A DNA stretch of 42,737 bases from Sphingomonas bacterium (GTDB lineage: Bacteria; Pseudomonadota; Alphaproteobacteria; Sphingomonadales; Sphingomonadaceae): positions 1 to 42,737 of the forward strand of contig JASBRX010000053.1 in the NCBI GenBank assembly GCA_030149245.1, written 5' to 3'. Below the pieces are notes generated by a model. That model was not told where the DNA came from. It worked only from the letters and a program-made list of their open reading frames with translations, and ran no database searches. Numbering within the stretch: position 1 is the stretch's first letter; each line of letters starts with the position of its first letter. The position numbers and the translations under genes are program-made. Positions 1 to 9,051 of this stretch are shown piece by piece.

Positions 1-213
1 CAGGAGAATTCGGGCCGTGGCGGTCCGATCAAGACCTGGTCGCGTCGTTCGACCATCCTGCCGCAGTTCGTCGGCCTGACCTTCAACGTCTACAACGGCC
101 GCAAGTTCGTGCCGGTGTCGGTGAACGAGGACATGGTCGGCATGAAGCTCGGCGAGTTCGCCCCGACCCGGTATTTCCCGGGTCACGCGGCTGACAAGAA
201 GGGTAAGCGCTAA
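1..213 (+). CDS. rpsS: 30S ribosomal protein S19, 3' part
   Basis: The first 70 codons are open and end at TAA 211-213; the start lies outside the window. The protein segment carries the S19 core ([12 protein letters not shown], then [11 protein letters not shown] and the end [20 protein letters not shown]). S19 binds 16S rRNA in the 30S head near S13. The next gene, rplV, begins one base after the stop, which fits the order rpsS-rplV-rpsC of the S10 operon. Partial only because of the window edge. Confidence 0.97.
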   Translation, partial: QENSGRGGPIKTWSRRSTILPQFVGLTFNVYNGRKFVPVSVNEDMVGMKLGEFAPTRYFPGHAADKKGKR

Positions 214-214
214 C

Positions 215-595
215 ATGTCGAAGCCCAAGGCTCCCCGTCGCGTTGGCGACAATGAGGCGCTGTCGGTCGGCACGCAGATCCGTGGTTCGGCGCAGAAGCT
301 GAACCTGGTCGCTGGCCTGATCCGCGGCAAGAAGGCCGGCGACGCCCTCAACATCCTCTCCTTCAGCACGAAGGCGATGGCGGTTGATGCGCGCAAGGTG
401 CTGGCTTCGGCGATTGCCAATGCCGAGAACAACCACAATCTCGACGTCGACGCGCTCGTCGTCGCCGAGGCGTCGGTCGGCAAGTCGATCACCATGAAGC
501 GGTTCCACACCCGTGGTCGCGGCAAGTCGACCCGCATCCTGAAGCCGTTCAGCCGTCTGCGCATCGTGGTGCGCGAAGTGCAGGAAGAAGCATAA
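215..595 (+). CDS. rplV: 50S ribosomal protein L22
   Basis: 126 residues, slightly longer than the usual 110 or so because of a short N-terminal extension ([19 protein letters not shown]). The L22 signature follows: [20 protein letters not shown], then the beta-hairpin loop region that lines the exit tunnel and the C-terminal [19 protein letters not shown]. It starts one base after the rpsS stop, and its TAA shares one base with the rpsC ATG, so translation is probably coupled through the operon. Confidence 0.97.
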   Translation: MSKPKAPRRVGDNEALSVGTQIRGSAQKLNLVAGLIRGKKAGDALNILSFSTKAMAVDARKVLASAIANAENNHNLDVDALVVAEASVGKSITMKRFHTRGRGKSTRILKPFSRLRIVVREVQEEA

Positions 596-1302
596 TGGGT
601 CACAAGAGCAACCCGATCGGTCTGCGCCTGCAGATCAACCGCACCTGGGACAGCCGCTGGTTCGCCGAGGGCGCCGATTACGGCCGCCTGCTGCTGGAAG
701 ATCTCAAGATGCGCCAGTACATCATGAAGACGCTGCCGCAGGCGGCGATCTCCAAGGTGGTGATCGAGCGTCCGGCCAAGCTGTGCCGCGTCAGCATCTT
801 TGCTGCACGTCCCGGCGTGATCATCGGCAAGAAGGGCACGGACATCGAGAAGCTTCGCAAGAAGCTCGGCGAGATGACCAGCTCGGACGTGTCGCTGAAC
901 ATCGTCGAGATCCGCAAGCCTGAAGTCGACGCCAAGCTCGTCGCACAGGGCATTGCCGATCAGCTGGAGCGCCGCATCGCGTTCCGCCGCGCCATGAAGC
1001 GCGCCGTTCAGTCGGCGATGCGTCTGGGCGCGGAAGGCATCCGGATCAACTGTGGCGGCCGTCTGGGCGGCGCGGAAATCGCGCGTTCGGAATGGTATCG
1101 CGAAGGCCGCGTTCCGCTGCACACGCTGCGCGCGAACGTCGATCACGCAACCGCCGAAGCCCACACCGCCTATGGCGTGTGCGGCGTCAAGGTCTGGATC
1201 TTCAAGGGCGAGATCCTGGGCCATGATCCGATGGCGACCGATCGCCTGAACATGGAATCGCAGACGTCGGGCGTTCGCCCCGCGCGCGATGACCGTCGCT
1301 AA
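595..1302 (+). CDS. rpsC: 30S ribosomal protein S3
   Basis: 235 residues, normal length for bacterial S3. The N-terminus [20 protein letters not shown] is typical. A type II KH domain contains [20 protein letters not shown] (about residues 80-99). The C-terminal domain has [20 protein letters not shown], which is highly conserved in S3. S3 sits at the mRNA entry channel of the 30S subunit and has helicase activity there. The ATG overlaps the rplV stop by one base; rplP follows after 12 bases. Confidence 0.97.
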   Translation: MGHKSNPIGLRLQINRTWDSRWFAEGADYGRLLLEDLKMRQYIMKTLPQAAISKVVIERPAKLCRVSIFAARPGVIIGKKGTDIEKLRKKLGEMTSSDVSLNIVEIRKPEVDAKLVAQGIADQLERRIAFRRAMKRAVQSAMRLGAEGIRINCGGRLGGAEIARSEWYREGRVPLHTLRANVDHATAEAHTAYGVCGVKVWIFKGEILGHDPMATDRLNMESQTSGVRPARDDRR

Positions 1303-1314
1303 GGGTTAGAGACA

Positions 1315-1746
1315 ATGTTGCAACCGAAGCGCACCAAGTTCCGCAAGGCCTTCAAGGGCCGGATCAAGGGTGAGACCAAGGGCGGGGCGACGCTGAACTT
1401 CGGGTCCTATGGCCTGAAGGCGATGGAGCCGGAGCGGATCACCGCACGCCAGATCGAGGCGGCCCGCCGCGCGATCACGCGTCACATCAAGCGTCAGGGC
1501 CGCCTGTGGATCCGCGTGTTCCCGGACCTGCCCGTGTCGAGCAAGCCGGCCGAAGTCCGCATGGGCTCGGGCAAGGGCTCGCCTGAATATTGGGCGGCGC
1601 GCGTGGCGCCCGGCCGCATCCTGTTCGAGCTGGACGGCGTTCCCGGCCCGCTCGCAGCGGAAGCGTTCGAGCGTGCGGCGATGAAGCTGCCGATCAAGAC
1701 CAAGGTCGTGGCCCGCCTCGGCGACACGTCGCACCTGGAGGGTTAA
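1315..1746 (+). CDS. rplP: 50S ribosomal protein L16
   Basis: 143 residues, close to the usual 137 to 144. Diagnostic stretches are [16 protein letters not shown] at the N-terminus, [20 protein letters not shown], and [20 protein letters not shown], which reach toward the A-site and peptidyl-transferase region of the 50S subunit. It follows rpsC and is 3 bases ahead of rpmC, the standard order. Confidence 0.97.
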   Translation: MLQPKRTKFRKAFKGRIKGETKGGATLNFGSYGLKAMEPERITARQIEAARRAITRHIKRQGRLWIRVFPDLPVSSKPAEVRMGSGKGSPEYWAARVAPGRILFELDGVPGPLAAEAFERAAMKLPIKTKVVARLGDTSHLEG

Positions 1747-1749
1747 GAG

Positions 1750-1953
1750 ATGACCAAGGCAATCGATCTGCGCGCGAAGAGCGACGATCAGCTGACCGAG
1801 GAGCTGGGCAACCTGAAGCGCGAGGCATTCAATCTGCGTTTCCAGGCTGCGACCAGCCAGCTCGAAAAGCCGAGCCGCGTGAAGGAAGTCCGCAAGGACA
1901 TCGCCCGCATCAAGACGCTGCAGAACGAGCGTTCGCGCTCGGCTGCGAAGTAA
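1750..1953 (+). CDS. rpmC: 50S ribosomal protein L29
   Basis: 67 residues, the normal size. It is a helical protein with the L29 pattern [20 protein letters not shown] followed by [20 protein letters not shown] and [12 protein letters not shown]29 sits at the exit of the peptide tunnel and forms part of the docking site for SRP and trigger factor. It lies between rplP (3 bases upstream) and rpsQ (15 bases downstream). Confidence 0.96.
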   Translation: MTKAIDLRAKSDDQLTEELGNLKREAFNLRFQAATSQLEKPSRVKEVRKDIARIKTLQNERSRSAAK

Positions 1954-1968
1954 GAGGACACAGGAACC

Positions 1969-2238
1969 ATGCCGAAGCGCGTGCTGACCGGGCAGATCGT
2001 GTCCGACAAGGGCGACAAGACGGTGGTCGTGAACGTGGAGCGCAAGGTCAAGCACCCGCTCTACGGCAAGATCATCCGCCGCTCGAAGAAGTATCACGCC
2101 CATGACGAGGCGAACGAGTACAAGGCTGGCGAGACCGTGCGCATCGAAGAGACCGCACCGATCAGCAAGCTGAAGACCTGGAAGGTGATCGAGCGGGTGA
2201 ACACCCACGCGACCCCCGAGCGGGCCGACATCGCTTAA
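1969..2238 (+). CDS. rpsQ: 30S ribosomal protein S17
   Basis: 89 residues with the OB-fold S17 signature: [20 protein letters not shown] at the N-terminus and [20 protein letters not shown] in the middle. It binds 16S rRNA in the body of the 30S subunit during early assembly. Unlike most junctions in this operon there is a 79-base gap to the next gene, rplN, holding a short hairpin. Confidence 0.96.
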   Translation: MPKRVLTGQIVSDKGDKTVVVNVERKVKHPLYGKIIRRSKKYHAHDEANEYKAGETVRIEETAPISKLKTWKVIERVNTHATPERADIA

Positions 2239-2274
2239 GACCTCGCAAGGGTCTCAAGAGTTCAACTGGAACCC

Positions 2275-2290
2275 CCGGGACGTGTCCCGG
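2275..2290 (+). other. Small hairpin in the rpsQ-rplN gap
   Basis: The 79-base gap between rpsQ and rplN contains CCGGGAcgtgTCCCGG, a 6-bp perfect stem with a 4-nt loop. A second weak stem (GACC/GGTC) lies at about 2239-2253. There is no T-run after either, so a terminator is unlikely. A processing or translational spacing role is possible but not shown. The likely rplN ribosome binding site (AGAGAAGGA) lies downstream of the hairpin. Confidence 0.35.
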
Positions 2291-2317
2291 TAGGCCAAGA
2301 GAGAAGGAACCGGATCA

Positions 2318-2686
2318 ATGATCCAGATGCAGTCCAATCTCGACGTCGCTGACAACAGCGGCGCGAAGCGGGTGCAGTGCATCAAGGTGCTGGGCGGGTC
2401 GAAGCGTCGCTTCGCCGGCGTCGGCGACGTCATCGTCGTCAGCATCAAGGAAGCACAGCCCCGCGGCAAGGTGAAGAAGGGTGACGTGCATCGTGCCGTC
2501 ATCGTCCGCACCGCCAAGGACGTTCGCCGCGCCGATGGCTCGGTCATTCGCTTCGACGGCAATGCTGCCGTTCTGGTCAACAAGAACGAGGAGCCGATCG
2601 GCACCCGTATCTTTGGCCCGGTGGTCCGCGAGCTGCGCTCGAAGGGCTTCATGAAGATCATTTCGCTCGCCCCTGAGGTGCTGTGA
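2318..2686 (+). CDS. rplN: 50S ribosomal protein L14
   Basis: 122 residues, exactly the usual bacterial length. N-terminal [20 protein letters not shown] and the internal [20 protein letters not shown] are textbook L14. The C-terminus [18 protein letters not shown] is also conserved. L14 lies at the subunit interface and contacts L19 and 16S rRNA. Its TGA overlaps the ATG of rplX (TGATG). It is conventionally the first gene of the spc operon. Confidence 0.97.
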   Translation: MIQMQSNLDVADNSGAKRVQCIKVLGGSKRRFAGVGDVIVVSIKEAQPRGKVKKGDVHRAVIVRTAKDVRRADGSVIRFDGNAAVLVNKNEEPIGTRIFGPVVRELRSKGFMKIISLAPEVL

Positions 2687-2997
2687 TGGCTGCTGCCAAG
2701 ATCAAGAAGGGCGACCAGGTCATCGTCCTGTCCGGCAAGGACAAGGGCAAGACCGGTGAAGTCGTCAAGTCGATGCCGAAGGCCGACAAGGTCGTCGTTT
2801 CGGGCGTCAACATCGCCGTGCGTCACACCAAGCCGAGCCAGGGCGACCCGCAGGGTGGCTTGAAGCGCGCCGAGGCGCCGCTGCACGTGTCGAAGGTTGC
2901 GCATGTGACCAAGGACGGCAAGGCGACCCGCGTCCGCTTCGAGGAGCGTGACGGCAAGAAGGTCCGCGTTGCGGTCAAGACCGGGGAGGTCATCTGA
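2686..2997 (+). CDS. rplX: 50S ribosomal protein L24
   Basis: 103 residues with the KOW motif [20 protein letters not shown] near the N-terminus and [20 protein letters not shown] following. L24 initiates 50S assembly and sits at the tunnel exit. I chose ATG 2686, which overlaps the rplN stop codon; an in-frame GTG lies one codon earlier (2683) but would give MMAAAK and a deeper overlap. Its own TGA overlaps the rplE ATG by one base. Confidence 0.96.
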   Translation: MAAAKIKKGDQVIVLSGKDKGKTGEVVKSMPKADKVVVSGVNIAVRHTKPSQGDPQGGLKRAEAPLHVSKVAHVTKDGKATRVRFEERDGKKVRVAVKTGEVI

Positions 2998-3581
2998 TGG
3001 CTGACACCTATATCCCGCGCATGAAGTCGAAGTACGACTCGGAAATCGTCAAGGCGATGACCGCGAAGTTCGGCTACAAGAACGCGCTCGAAGTGCCGAA
3101 GATCGAGAAGATCGTGCTCAACATGGGCGTCGGCGAAGCGACCCAGGACAAGAAGAAGGTCGAGCAGGCGGCTTCCGAAATGGAGCTGATCGCCGGCCAG
3201 AAGCCTGTCGTGACCAAGGCCAAGAAGTCGATCGCGCAGTTCAAGCTGCGTGAAGGCATGGCGATCGGTTGCAAGGTGACGCTGCGTCGTGAGCGCATGT
3301 ACGAGTTCCTCGACCGCTTCATCACCATCGCGCTGCCGCGCGTGCGTGACTTCCGCGGCCTGTCGGACAAGTCGTTCGATGGCCGTGGCAACTATGCCTG
3401 CGGCATCAAGGAACAGATCGTGTTCCCCGAGATCAACTATGACCGCATCGACAAGGTGCGCGGCATGGACGTGATCGTGACCACCACCGCCAATACCGAC
3501 GAGGAGGCCCGCGAGCTTCTCCGTCTCTTCGGTTTCCCGTTCCCCATCGAGGCGGACGGCGAAGCGAAGCAGGCAGCGTAA
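2997..3581 (+). CDS. rplE: 50S ribosomal protein L5
   Basis: 194 residues, about 15 longer than the E. coli protein because of a charged C-terminal tail ([10 protein letters not shown]). Conserved parts are [20 protein letters not shown] and [20 protein letters not shown], plus the core [20 protein letters not shown]5 binds 5S rRNA and forms the central protuberance with L18. It starts on the last base of the rplX stop codon; 19 bases separate it from rpsN. Confidence 0.97.
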   Translation: MADTYIPRMKSKYDSEIVKAMTAKFGYKNALEVPKIEKIVLNMGVGEATQDKKKVEQAASEMELIAGQKPVVTKAKKSIAQFKLREGMAIGCKVTLRRERMYEFLDRFITIALPRVRDFRGLSDKSFDGRGNYACGIKEQIVFPEINYDRIDKVRGMDVIVTTTANTDEEARELLRLFGFPFPIEADGEAKQAA

Positions 3582-3600
3582 GGGAAAGAGAACTTAAGTC

Positions 3601-3906
3601 ATGGCGAAACTGAGTTCCGTGCTCAAGAACGAGCGTCGCAAGAAGCTGGTGAAGAAATATGCCGGCCGCTATGCGAAGCTGAAGGCGATGGCCAACGACA
3701 AGTCGCTCGATGAGACCGAGCGTCTGATCGCGCGCCTGAAGATGGCCGAGATTCCCCGCAACGGGAACCCGACCCGCATTCGCAACCGGTGCGAGCTGAC
3801 CGGTCGTCCGCGCGGTTATTACCGCAAGTTCCGTCTCGCACGTGTCATGCTGCGCGATCTGGCCAACAAGGGCCTGATCCCGGGTGTCACGAAGTCGAGC
3901 TGGTAA
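3601..3906 (+). CDS. rpsN: 30S ribosomal protein S14
   Basis: 101 residues, so the long zinc-independent form: the CxxC pairs of the short form are absent. The diagnostic stretch is [20 protein letters not shown] followed by [21 protein letters not shown] at the very C-terminus. S14 binds the 30S head late in assembly. The start is ATG 3601, 19 bases after the rplE stop. rpsH starts 11 bases downstream. Confidence 0.97.
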   Translation: MAKLSSVLKNERRKKLVKKYAGRYAKLKAMANDKSLDETERLIARLKMAEIPRNGNPTRIRNRCELTGRPRGYYRKFRLARVMLRDLANKGLIPGVTKSSW

Positions 3907-3917
3907 GGATCACGAAG

Positions 3918-4313
3918 ATGGCATTGACCGATCCTCTGGGTGATATGCTCACCCGCATCCGCAACGGCCAGCGCGCCCGCAAGGACTCTGTCCTGACGCC
4001 GGCAAGCAAGCTGCGTGCGCGTGTCCTCGACGTGCTTCAGCGCGAGGGTTATATCCGTGGCTACAGCGAAGAGCAGATGGGCCCCGCGGCCGGCATCCGC
4101 ATCGAGCTGAAGTATTTCGAGGGCCAGCCCGCGATCAAGTCGATCGCGCGCGTCTCGAAGCCTGGCCGCCGCGTCTATTCGGGTTCGAAGGAGCTGCCGA
4201 AGGTGCGCAATGGCCTGGGCATCACCATCGTTTCGACGCCGCGTGGCGTTCTGTCGGACGCCGAAGCGCGTGAGCAGAATGTCGGTGGCGAAGTGCTCGC
4301 GGAGGTGTTCTGA
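3918..4313 (+). CDS. rpsH: 30S ribosomal protein S8
   Basis: 131 residues. The reading frame stays open upstream into rpsN, but ATG 3918 gives the canonical N-terminus [20 protein letters not shown]. The C-terminal [20 protein letters not shown] is the S8 signature. S8 binds helix 21 of 16S rRNA. In many bacteria it is also the translational repressor of the spc operon through a mimic site near rplE; I could not identify such a site here. The TGA overlaps the rplF ATG. Confidence 0.97.
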   Translation: MALTDPLGDMLTRIRNGQRARKDSVLTPASKLRARVLDVLQREGYIRGYSEEQMGPAAGIRIELKYFEGQPAIKSIARVSKPGRRVYSGSKELPKVRNGLGITIVSTPRGVLSDAEAREQNVGGEVLAEVF

Positions 4314-4846
4314 TGAGCCGCACCGGTAAGAAGCCGATCACCGTTCCCGCCGGCGTCACCGCCAGCGTCGAGGGCGGCAAGATCAGCGTCAAGGGCCCGA
4401 AGGGCACCCTGACGATGCCGACCGCTGACGACATCGCGTACGAAGTGGGCGATGGCACGATCACGGTGAAGCCCGCCAACGACACCAAGCGCGCCAAGGC
4501 GTTCTGGGGCATGCAGCGCACGCTGGTCCAGAACCTGGTGACCGGCGTGACCGAGGGCTTCACCAAGAAGCTGCTCATCACCGGCGTCGGCTATCGTGCG
4601 AACGCACAGGGCCGCAAGCTGAAGCTGCAGCTCGGTTACTCGCATGACGTCGATCTGGACGTGCCGGAAGGTGTGGAGGTCAAGACCCCCGACCAGACGA
4701 CCGTCGAAATCTCGGGCAACGACAAGCAGGCTGTTGGCCAGTTTGCCGCGGAAATCCGTCGCTGGCGTAAGCCTGAACCCTATAAGGGCAAGGGCATCAA
4801 GTACGACGGCGAGTTCATCTTCCGCAAGGAAGGGAAGAAGAAGTAA
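4313..4846 (+). CDS. rplF: 50S ribosomal protein L6
   Basis: 177 residues, normal length. It begins [20 protein letters not shown] and contains the duplicated alpha/beta domains of L6. The conserved C-terminal signature [20 protein letters not shown] is present. L6 sits near the sarcin-ricin loop and the L7/L12 stalk base. Its start shares one base with the rpsH stop and its TAA shares one base with the rplR ATG. Confidence 0.97.
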   Translation: MSRTGKKPITVPAGVTASVEGGKISVKGPKGTLTMPTADDIAYEVGDGTITVKPANDTKRAKAFWGMQRTLVQNLVTGVTEGFTKKLLITGVGYRANAQGRKLKLQLGYSHDVDLDVPEGVEVKTPDQTTVEISGNDKQAVGQFAAEIRRWRKPEPYKGKGIKYDGEFIFRKEGKKK

Positions 4847-5202
4847 TGAGCAAGGGTCTCTCTCTCTTCGAGAAGCGGCGTCGCCGCAACCGCACCGCGC
4901 TGCGCGCGCGTTCGGGCGGTCGTCCGCGGCTGTCGGTGCATCGCTCGGGCAAGCACATCTATGTGCAGGTGATCGACGACGCCCAGGGCAAGACCCTGGC
5001 CGCCGCTTCGACGCTGGACAAGGACGTGCGCGGCCAGAATGGCGGCAACATCGATGCGGCCAAGGCCGTCGGTGCACGCATCGCGGAAGTCGCCAAGAAG
5101 GCCGGCGTGACGCAGGTCGTGTTCGACCGTGGCGGTTTCCTGTTCCACGGACGCGTCAAGGCGCTGGCGGATGCCGCGCGTGAAGGCGGATTGGAGTTCT
5201 AA
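4846..5202 (+). CDS. rplR: 50S ribosomal protein L18
   Basis: 118 residues. The N-terminal basic part ([20 protein letters not shown]) and [20 protein letters not shown] identify L18, with [20 protein letters not shown] and [19 protein letters not shown] at the C-terminus. L18 binds 5S rRNA and brings it into the 50S subunit with L5. It overlaps the rplF stop by one base, and rpsE starts one base after its stop codon. Confidence 0.97.
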   Translation: MSKGLSLFEKRRRRNRTALRARSGGRPRLSVHRSGKHIYVQVIDDAQGKTLAAASTLDKDVRGQNGGNIDAAKAVGARIAEVAKKAGVTQVVFDRGGFLFHGRVKALADAAREGGLEF

Positions 5203-5203
5203 G

Positions 5204-5899
5204 ATGGCTGACGAACAGAACCAGACGCCCGTCGAGGGCGCAGCAGCCGAAGCCGGCACCGAAAACCGTCGCGGCCGTGGCGGTCGTGGTGGCGACAATC
5301 GTGGCGGTGGCGGCCGTGGCCGTGACGGCCGTGGTCGTCGCGACGATCGGACCCCGCGCGACGAGCAGGGCGAAGAGCTGATCGAAAAGCTGGTCCACAT
5401 CAACCGCGTCAGCAAGACCGTGAAGGGCGGCAAGCGCTTCGGCTTTGCAGCTCTGGTCGTTGTCGGCGACGGCAAGGGCCGGGTCGGTTTCGGTCATGGC
5501 AAGGCACGCGAAGTGCCGGAAGCGATCAGCAAGGCGACCGCTTCGGCCAAGAAGAAAATGGTCCGCGTGCCGCTGCGCGAGGGCCGGACGCTGCATCACG
5601 ACGGCAAGGGCCATTTCGGCGCTGGCCAGGTGACCGTCCGCTCGGCGCCTGCCGGTACCGGCATCATCGCCGGCGGTCCGATGCGCGCCGTGTTCGAGAG
5701 CCTGGGCGTTGCCGACGTGGTGACCAAGTCGGTCGGGACGTCCAACCCCTACAACATGATCCGCGCGACCTTCGAGGCACTGGGCGACCAGTATTCTCCG
5801 AAGGCAGTGGCCCAGCGTCGCGGCAAGAAGATTGCCGACCTGCTCGGCCGTGGCGGTTCGCAGACCGCCGAGGCTGATGCCGCGGCGATCGTGGAGTAA
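5204..5899 (+). CDS. rpsE: 30S ribosomal protein S5 with Gly/Arg-rich N-terminus
   Basis: 231 residues from ATG 5204, one base after the rplR stop, against about 167 in E. coli. The frame is open further upstream inside rplR, but that extension has no family support. Residues 1-57 form an acidic then Gly/Arg-rich extension ([20 protein letters not shown]). The S5 double-stranded-RNA-binding domain follows ([35 protein letters not shown]), then the C-terminal domain ([20 protein letters not shown]). S5 takes part in decoding fidelity and the mRNA helicase site with S3 and S4. The extension looks intrinsically disordered. Confidence 0.97.
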   Translation: MADEQNQTPVEGAAAEAGTENRRGRGGRGGDNRGGGGRGRDGRGRRDDRTPRDEQGEELIEKLVHINRVSKTVKGGKRFGFAALVVVGDGKGRVGFGHGKAREVPEAISKATASAKKKMVRVPLREGRTLHHDGKGHFGAGQVTVRSAPAGTGIIAGGPMRAVFESLGVADVVTKSVGTSNPYNMIRATFEALGDQYSPKAVAQRRGKKIADLLGRGGSQTAEADAAAIVE

Positions 5900-5904
5900 G
5901 CGAC

Positions 5905-6084
5905 ATGGCAACGATCAAGGTGAAGCAGATCGGTTCGCCGATCCGTCGGACCAAGGACCAGCGCGCGACGCTGATCGGTCTGGGCCTCAACAAGATGCAC
6001 CGGGTCAGCGAACTGGAGGACACTCCCGAAGTTCGCGGCATGATCCGGAAGCTGCCCCATCTGGTCGAGGTCGTCGAGGGCTGA
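5905..6084 (+). CDS. rpmD: 50S ribosomal protein L30
   Basis: A 59-residue frame from ATG 5905 to TGA 6084: [20 protein letters not shown], then [20 protein letters not shown] and the end [13 protein letters not shown]. This is the full short bacterial L30. It starts 5 bases after the rpsE stop. L30 is not essential in all bacteria, and its position between rpsE and rplO is standard. It is followed by a 120-base gap with a hairpin rather than by rplO directly. Confidence 0.96.
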   Translation: MATIKVKQIGSPIRRTKDQRATLIGLGLNKMHRVSELEDTPEVRGMIRKLPHLVEVVEG

Positions 6085-6120
6085 ACCCCCGGCATCTTTT
6101 CCAGGTGACAATATGAGGGG

Positions 6121-6139
6121 AGGGGGCTATCGGCCCCCT
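6121..6139 (+). terminator. Hairpin between rpmD and rplO, possible internal attenuator
   Basis: AGGGGGC (6121-6127) pairs with GCCCCCT (6133-6139) around a 5-nt loop, and flanking G/T pairs can extend the stem. It is followed by TTTCCGATTTTCC, a broken T-run. The shape resembles a weak intrinsic terminator placed inside an operon whose neighbouring junctions mostly overlap or nearly touch. It may set partial termination or mark an RNA processing site. A promoter for rplO downstream was not recognised. Confidence 0.5.
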
Positions 6140-6204
6140 TTCCGATTTTCCCGGCCCGTCCGGGAATTCAACCAGCGCGACTAAAGCGAAAGCGAGTGCA
6201 CGAC

Positions 6205-6741
6205 ATGAATCTCAACGATATCCGCGATAATGAGGGCGCCCGTAAGGGCCGGATGCGCGTCGGACGCGGCATCGGCTCGGGCAAGGGCAAGACCGCGGGC
6301 CGCGGCCAGAAGGGTGCGAAGGCACGCTCGGGCGTCGCGATCAACGGCTTCGAGGGCGGTCAGATGCCGCTCCACATGCGCATCCCGAAGCGCGGCTTCA
6401 ACAATCCGCGCGGCAAGGATTATGCCGAGGTCAATCTGGGCATGATCCAGAAGCTGATCGACGCCGGCAAGCTGACCGCAACCGAAATCGACCACGCCGC
6501 GCTGCAGGCCGTTGGCCTCGCCCGTGGTGGCAAGAACGGCGTCCGCCTGCTCGCCAAGGGTGAGCTGAAGGCGAAGCTCAGCTTCACCGTCGCCGGTGCG
6601 TCGAAGGGCGCGATCGAGGCGGTCGAGAAGGCTGGCGGCACCGTCACCATCCCGACGATCGTTCCCGCTGCTGACAAGCATGCTGCAAAGCATCGCGTGA
6701 AGCAGAAGGAAATCGCCGCGAAGAAGGCCGGCAAGGCCTGA
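6205..6741 (+). CDS. rplO: 50S ribosomal protein L15
   Basis: 178 residues from ATG 6205, which gives the family N-terminus [20 protein letters not shown]. An in-frame GTG three codons upstream (6196) is possible but less likely. The glycine-rich rRNA-binding region ([20 protein letters not shown]) and [20 protein letters not shown] are conserved. It is about 30 residues longer than E. coli L15 because of a Lys/Ala-rich tail ([17 protein letters not shown]). It is a late 50S assembly protein. Hairpins flank it on both sides. Confidence 0.96.
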   Translation: MNLNDIRDNEGARKGRMRVGRGIGSGKGKTAGRGQKGAKARSGVAINGFEGGQMPLHMRIPKRGFNNPRGKDYAEVNLGMIQKLIDAGKLTATEIDHAALQAVGLARGGKNGVRLLAKGELKAKLSFTVAGASKGAIEAVEKAGGTVTIPTIVPAADKHAAKHRVKQKEIAAKKAGKA

Positions 6742-6801
6742 CTTTAGCTGTGGACGGGGCGATGGATGTGCATTGCCCTGATCCGACAGTAACCTATATG
6801 G

Positions 6802-6834
6802 GCGGCGGGGGAGCGGCAAACGCTTCTCCGCCGC
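6802..6834 (+). terminator. Strong hairpin between rplO and secY
   Basis: A 14-bp stem (6802-6815 with 6821-6834, containing a few G-T pairs) closes a 5-nt loop (GCAAA) and is followed by TTTGGTTT. It lies in the 117-base rplO-secY gap. The shape is terminator-like with a short T-run, so part of the ribosomal transcripts may end here before secY. Read-through to secY-adk, or a separate secY promoter, would then be needed; no clear promoter was seen. Confidence 0.5.
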
Positions 6835-6858
6835 TTTGGTTTCCGGGATAGAATTTCA

Positions 6859-8223
6859 ATGGCATCCGCAGCCGATTCAATGGCATCCGGCCTCAACCTG
6901 TCCAAGTTCGGACAGGCCACCGAACTCAAGAAGCGCCTGTGGTTCACGCTCGGCGCGTTGATCATCTTCCGGATGCTCAGCTTCGTGCCGCTGCCCGGCG
7001 TCGATCCGACGCAACTGGGCCTGCTGGCCGACCGCACCCAGGGCGGCGTGCTCGACTTCTTCAACACCTTTTCGGGCGGTGCGCTTGAGCGCATGTCGGT
7101 GATCGCGCTGGGCGTGATGCCGTACATCACCGCCTCGATCGTGGTGCAGCTCGCGACCTCGTTGTCGCCGACGCTCGCCGCGATCAAGAAGGATGGTGAG
7201 AGCGGGCGCAAGCGGCTGAACCAGTACACCCGCTACGGCACCGTCGCGCTGACCGCGATCCAGGGCTATTTCATCGCCGTGGGTCTCGAGACGCTGGGCG
7301 CGAGCCAGGGGCTTGCCCCGGTGGTCGAACCGGGCATGCTGTTCCGCATCGCGGCCGTCATCTCGCTGATCGGCGGTACCATGTTCCTGATGTGGCTGGG
7401 TGAGCAGATCACCAGCCGTGGCGTCGGCAACGGCATTTCGCTGATCATCATGGCCGGTATCGTCGCGCATCTGCCGACGACGCTGGTGCAGCTGTTCGAG
7501 GGCGGCCGCTCGGGGTCGATGAACCCGGTGACGCTTGTCGCGATCCTCGCGGCGGTGGCGGGCCTGATCCTGTTCATCTGCTTCATGGAGCGGGCGCAGC
7601 GCCGGATCCTGATCCAGTATCCCAAGCGCCAGACCCAGCGCGGCGTTCAGAGCGAGCGCAGCCATCTGCCGCTCAAGATCAACACCGCGGGCGTGATCCC
7701 GCCGATCTTCGCCAGCTCGCTGTTGCTGATGCCGCTGACGATCAGCCAGTTCGCTGGTCAGGCTCAGGCCGGCCAGAGCTGGAGCGGTGACCTGATCATC
7801 ACGCTGAACCAGTATCTGCAGCATGGCAGCCTGGTCTATATGCTGCTCTATGGTGCCGGCATCATCTTCTTCTCGTTCTTCTACACTGCGGTCGTGTTCA
7901 ACCCGGAGGAGACGGCGGAGAATCTCAAGAAATATGGCGGCTTCATCCCCGGCATCCGCCCGGGGAAAAACACCGAGGCCTATTTCGATTATGTGCTGAC
8001 GCGCATCACCGTGATTGGTGCGGCGTACCTGACCGTCATCTGCCTGTTGCCGGAATATCTTGTGTCGGCGCTCGCGATCCCCTTCTATCTCGGCGGGACC
8101 AGCCTGCTCATCGTCGTCAACGTGACGATGGACACGGTCACGCAGATCCAGTCGCATTTGCTGGCACACCAGTATGGCGACCTGATCAAGAAGGCGAAGC
8201 TGAAAGGCGGCCGCCTGCGTTAA
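6859..8223 (+). CDS. secY: Preprotein translocase channel subunit SecY
   Basis: 454 residues with ten predicted membrane segments, the size and pattern of SecY. Recognisable parts are LSFVPLPGVDPTQLGLLADR, the plug and TM2 region (FFNTFSGGALERMSVIALGV), RGVGNGISLIIMAGIVAHLP, and the cytosolic loop end RPGKNTEAYFDYVLTRITVI. It forms the protein-conducting channel with SecE and SecG and accepts SRP- and SecA-delivered substrates. ATG 6859 was chosen; a second ATG at 6880 also lies before the conserved part. adk follows after 25 bases. Confidence 0.97.
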   Translation: MASAADSMASGLNLSKFGQATELKKRLWFTLGALIIFRMLSFVPLPGVDPTQLGLLADRTQGGVLDFFNTFSGGALERMSVIALGVMPYITASIVVQLATSLSPTLAAIKKDGESGRKRLNQYTRYGTVALTAIQGYFIAVGLETLGASQGLAPVVEPGMLFRIAAVISLIGGTMFLMWLGEQITSRGVGNGISLIIMAGIVAHLPTTLVQLFEGGRSGSMNPVTLVAILAAVAGLILFICFMERAQRRILIQYPKRQTQRGVQSERSHLPLKINTAGVIPPIFASSLLLMPLTISQFAGQAQAGQSWSGDLIITLNQYLQHGSLVYMLLYGAGIIFFSFFYTAVVFNPEETAENLKKYGGFIPGIRPGKNTEAYFDYVLTRITVIGAAYLTVICLLPEYLVSALAIPFYLGGTSLLIVVNVTMDTVTQIQSHLLAHQYGDLIKKAKLKGGRLR

Positions 8224-8248
8224 GCAGGGGCATGGAAGGGGAAGCCAG

Positions 8249-8899
8249 TTGAACATCATCCTGTTGGGGCCTCCGGGCGCAGGCAAGGGGACCCAGGCGT
8301 CGCGGCTCGAAAGCGAGCGCGGCATGGTGCAGCTGTCGACCGGCGACATGCTGCGTGCCGCGGTCAAGGCGGGGACGCCGGTCGGGCTGCAGGCGAAGGC
8401 GGTGATGGAGGCGGGCGAGCTCGTTTCCGACGCTATCGTCAGCGGCATTATCGGTGAGAGCCTGGATGCGCTGGGTGAAAAGGGCGCGATCTTCGACGGC
8501 TATCCCCGCACCGCGGCACAGGCGGAATCGCTCGACACCCTGCTGGCCGAGCGTGGCCGCAGCCTCGACCATGTGATTGAGCTGGTCGTGGACGAGGACG
8601 CGCTGGTCGAACGCATTACCGGCCGCTTCACCTGCGCCAATTGCGGTGCGGGCTATCATGACAGCTTCAAGCAGCCGGCGGTGGCGGGCGTGTGTGACGT
8701 GTGCGGGAGCACCGAGTTCAAGCGCAGGCCCGACGATAATGAAGAGACCGTGCGCACGCGCATGGCCGAATATCGCGCGAAGACCGCGCCGATCCTGCCG
8801 ATCTATGAAGCGCGCGGACTGGTGCAGCGCGTCGACGGTATGGCTGACATCGCAGAAGTGACTGCAGCGATCGAGGCGATTCTCGACGGGCAGAGCTGA
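8249..8899 (+). CDS. adk: Adenylate kinase, zinc-type lid, TTG start
   Basis: 216 residues. P-loop GPPGAGKGTQ at 7-16; the NMP-binding segment STGDMLRAAV and the FDGYPRT motif follow. The lid domain is the long form with four cysteines (C129, C132, C149, C152), the zinc-binding pattern. It catalyses ATP + AMP = 2 ADP. The start is TTG 8249: the N-terminus NIILLGPPGAG demands it, and the nearby ATG 8232 is out of frame and stops after six codons. GGAAGGGG about 9 bases upstream is the likely ribosome binding site. Confidence 0.97.
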   Translation: MNIILLGPPGAGKGTQASRLESERGMVQLSTGDMLRAAVKAGTPVGLQAKAVMEAGELVSDAIVSGIIGESLDALGEKGAIFDGYPRTAAQAESLDTLLAERGRSLDHVIELVVDEDALVERITGRFTCANCGAGYHDSFKQPAVAGVCDVCGSTEFKRRPDDNEETVRTRMAEYRAKTAPILPIYEARGLVQRVDGMADIAEVTAAIEAILDGQS

Positions 8900-9051
8900 A
8901 GCCGCGCGCTGCGGCGGGGAACCTGCCGAGCGCTGATCGATTGACGGGGGTGCGCAGCGACCGCGTGTCCCCGGCGACACCTATTGCCCAGCACCCGGCA
9001 CGCGACCCGATCGCGTGCGTTTGGGTGCGCGTTAGTTTATTGGAACGTACC

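Noticed and set aside
6877..8448. 523-residue open frame on the minus strand opposite secY
   Set aside because: It is a high-GC shadow of secY and adk codons, rich in Arg, His, Gln and Asp, with no recognisable domain; secY on the plus strand is certain.
8917..8942. GGAAC at 8917 as an EcfG promoter for the DUF6481-like gene
   Set aside because: No CGTT at 16-17 bases; the nearest fit is ATTG. The more distant GGCAC-N16-CGTT (about 8998-9030) departs from the conserved GGAAC.
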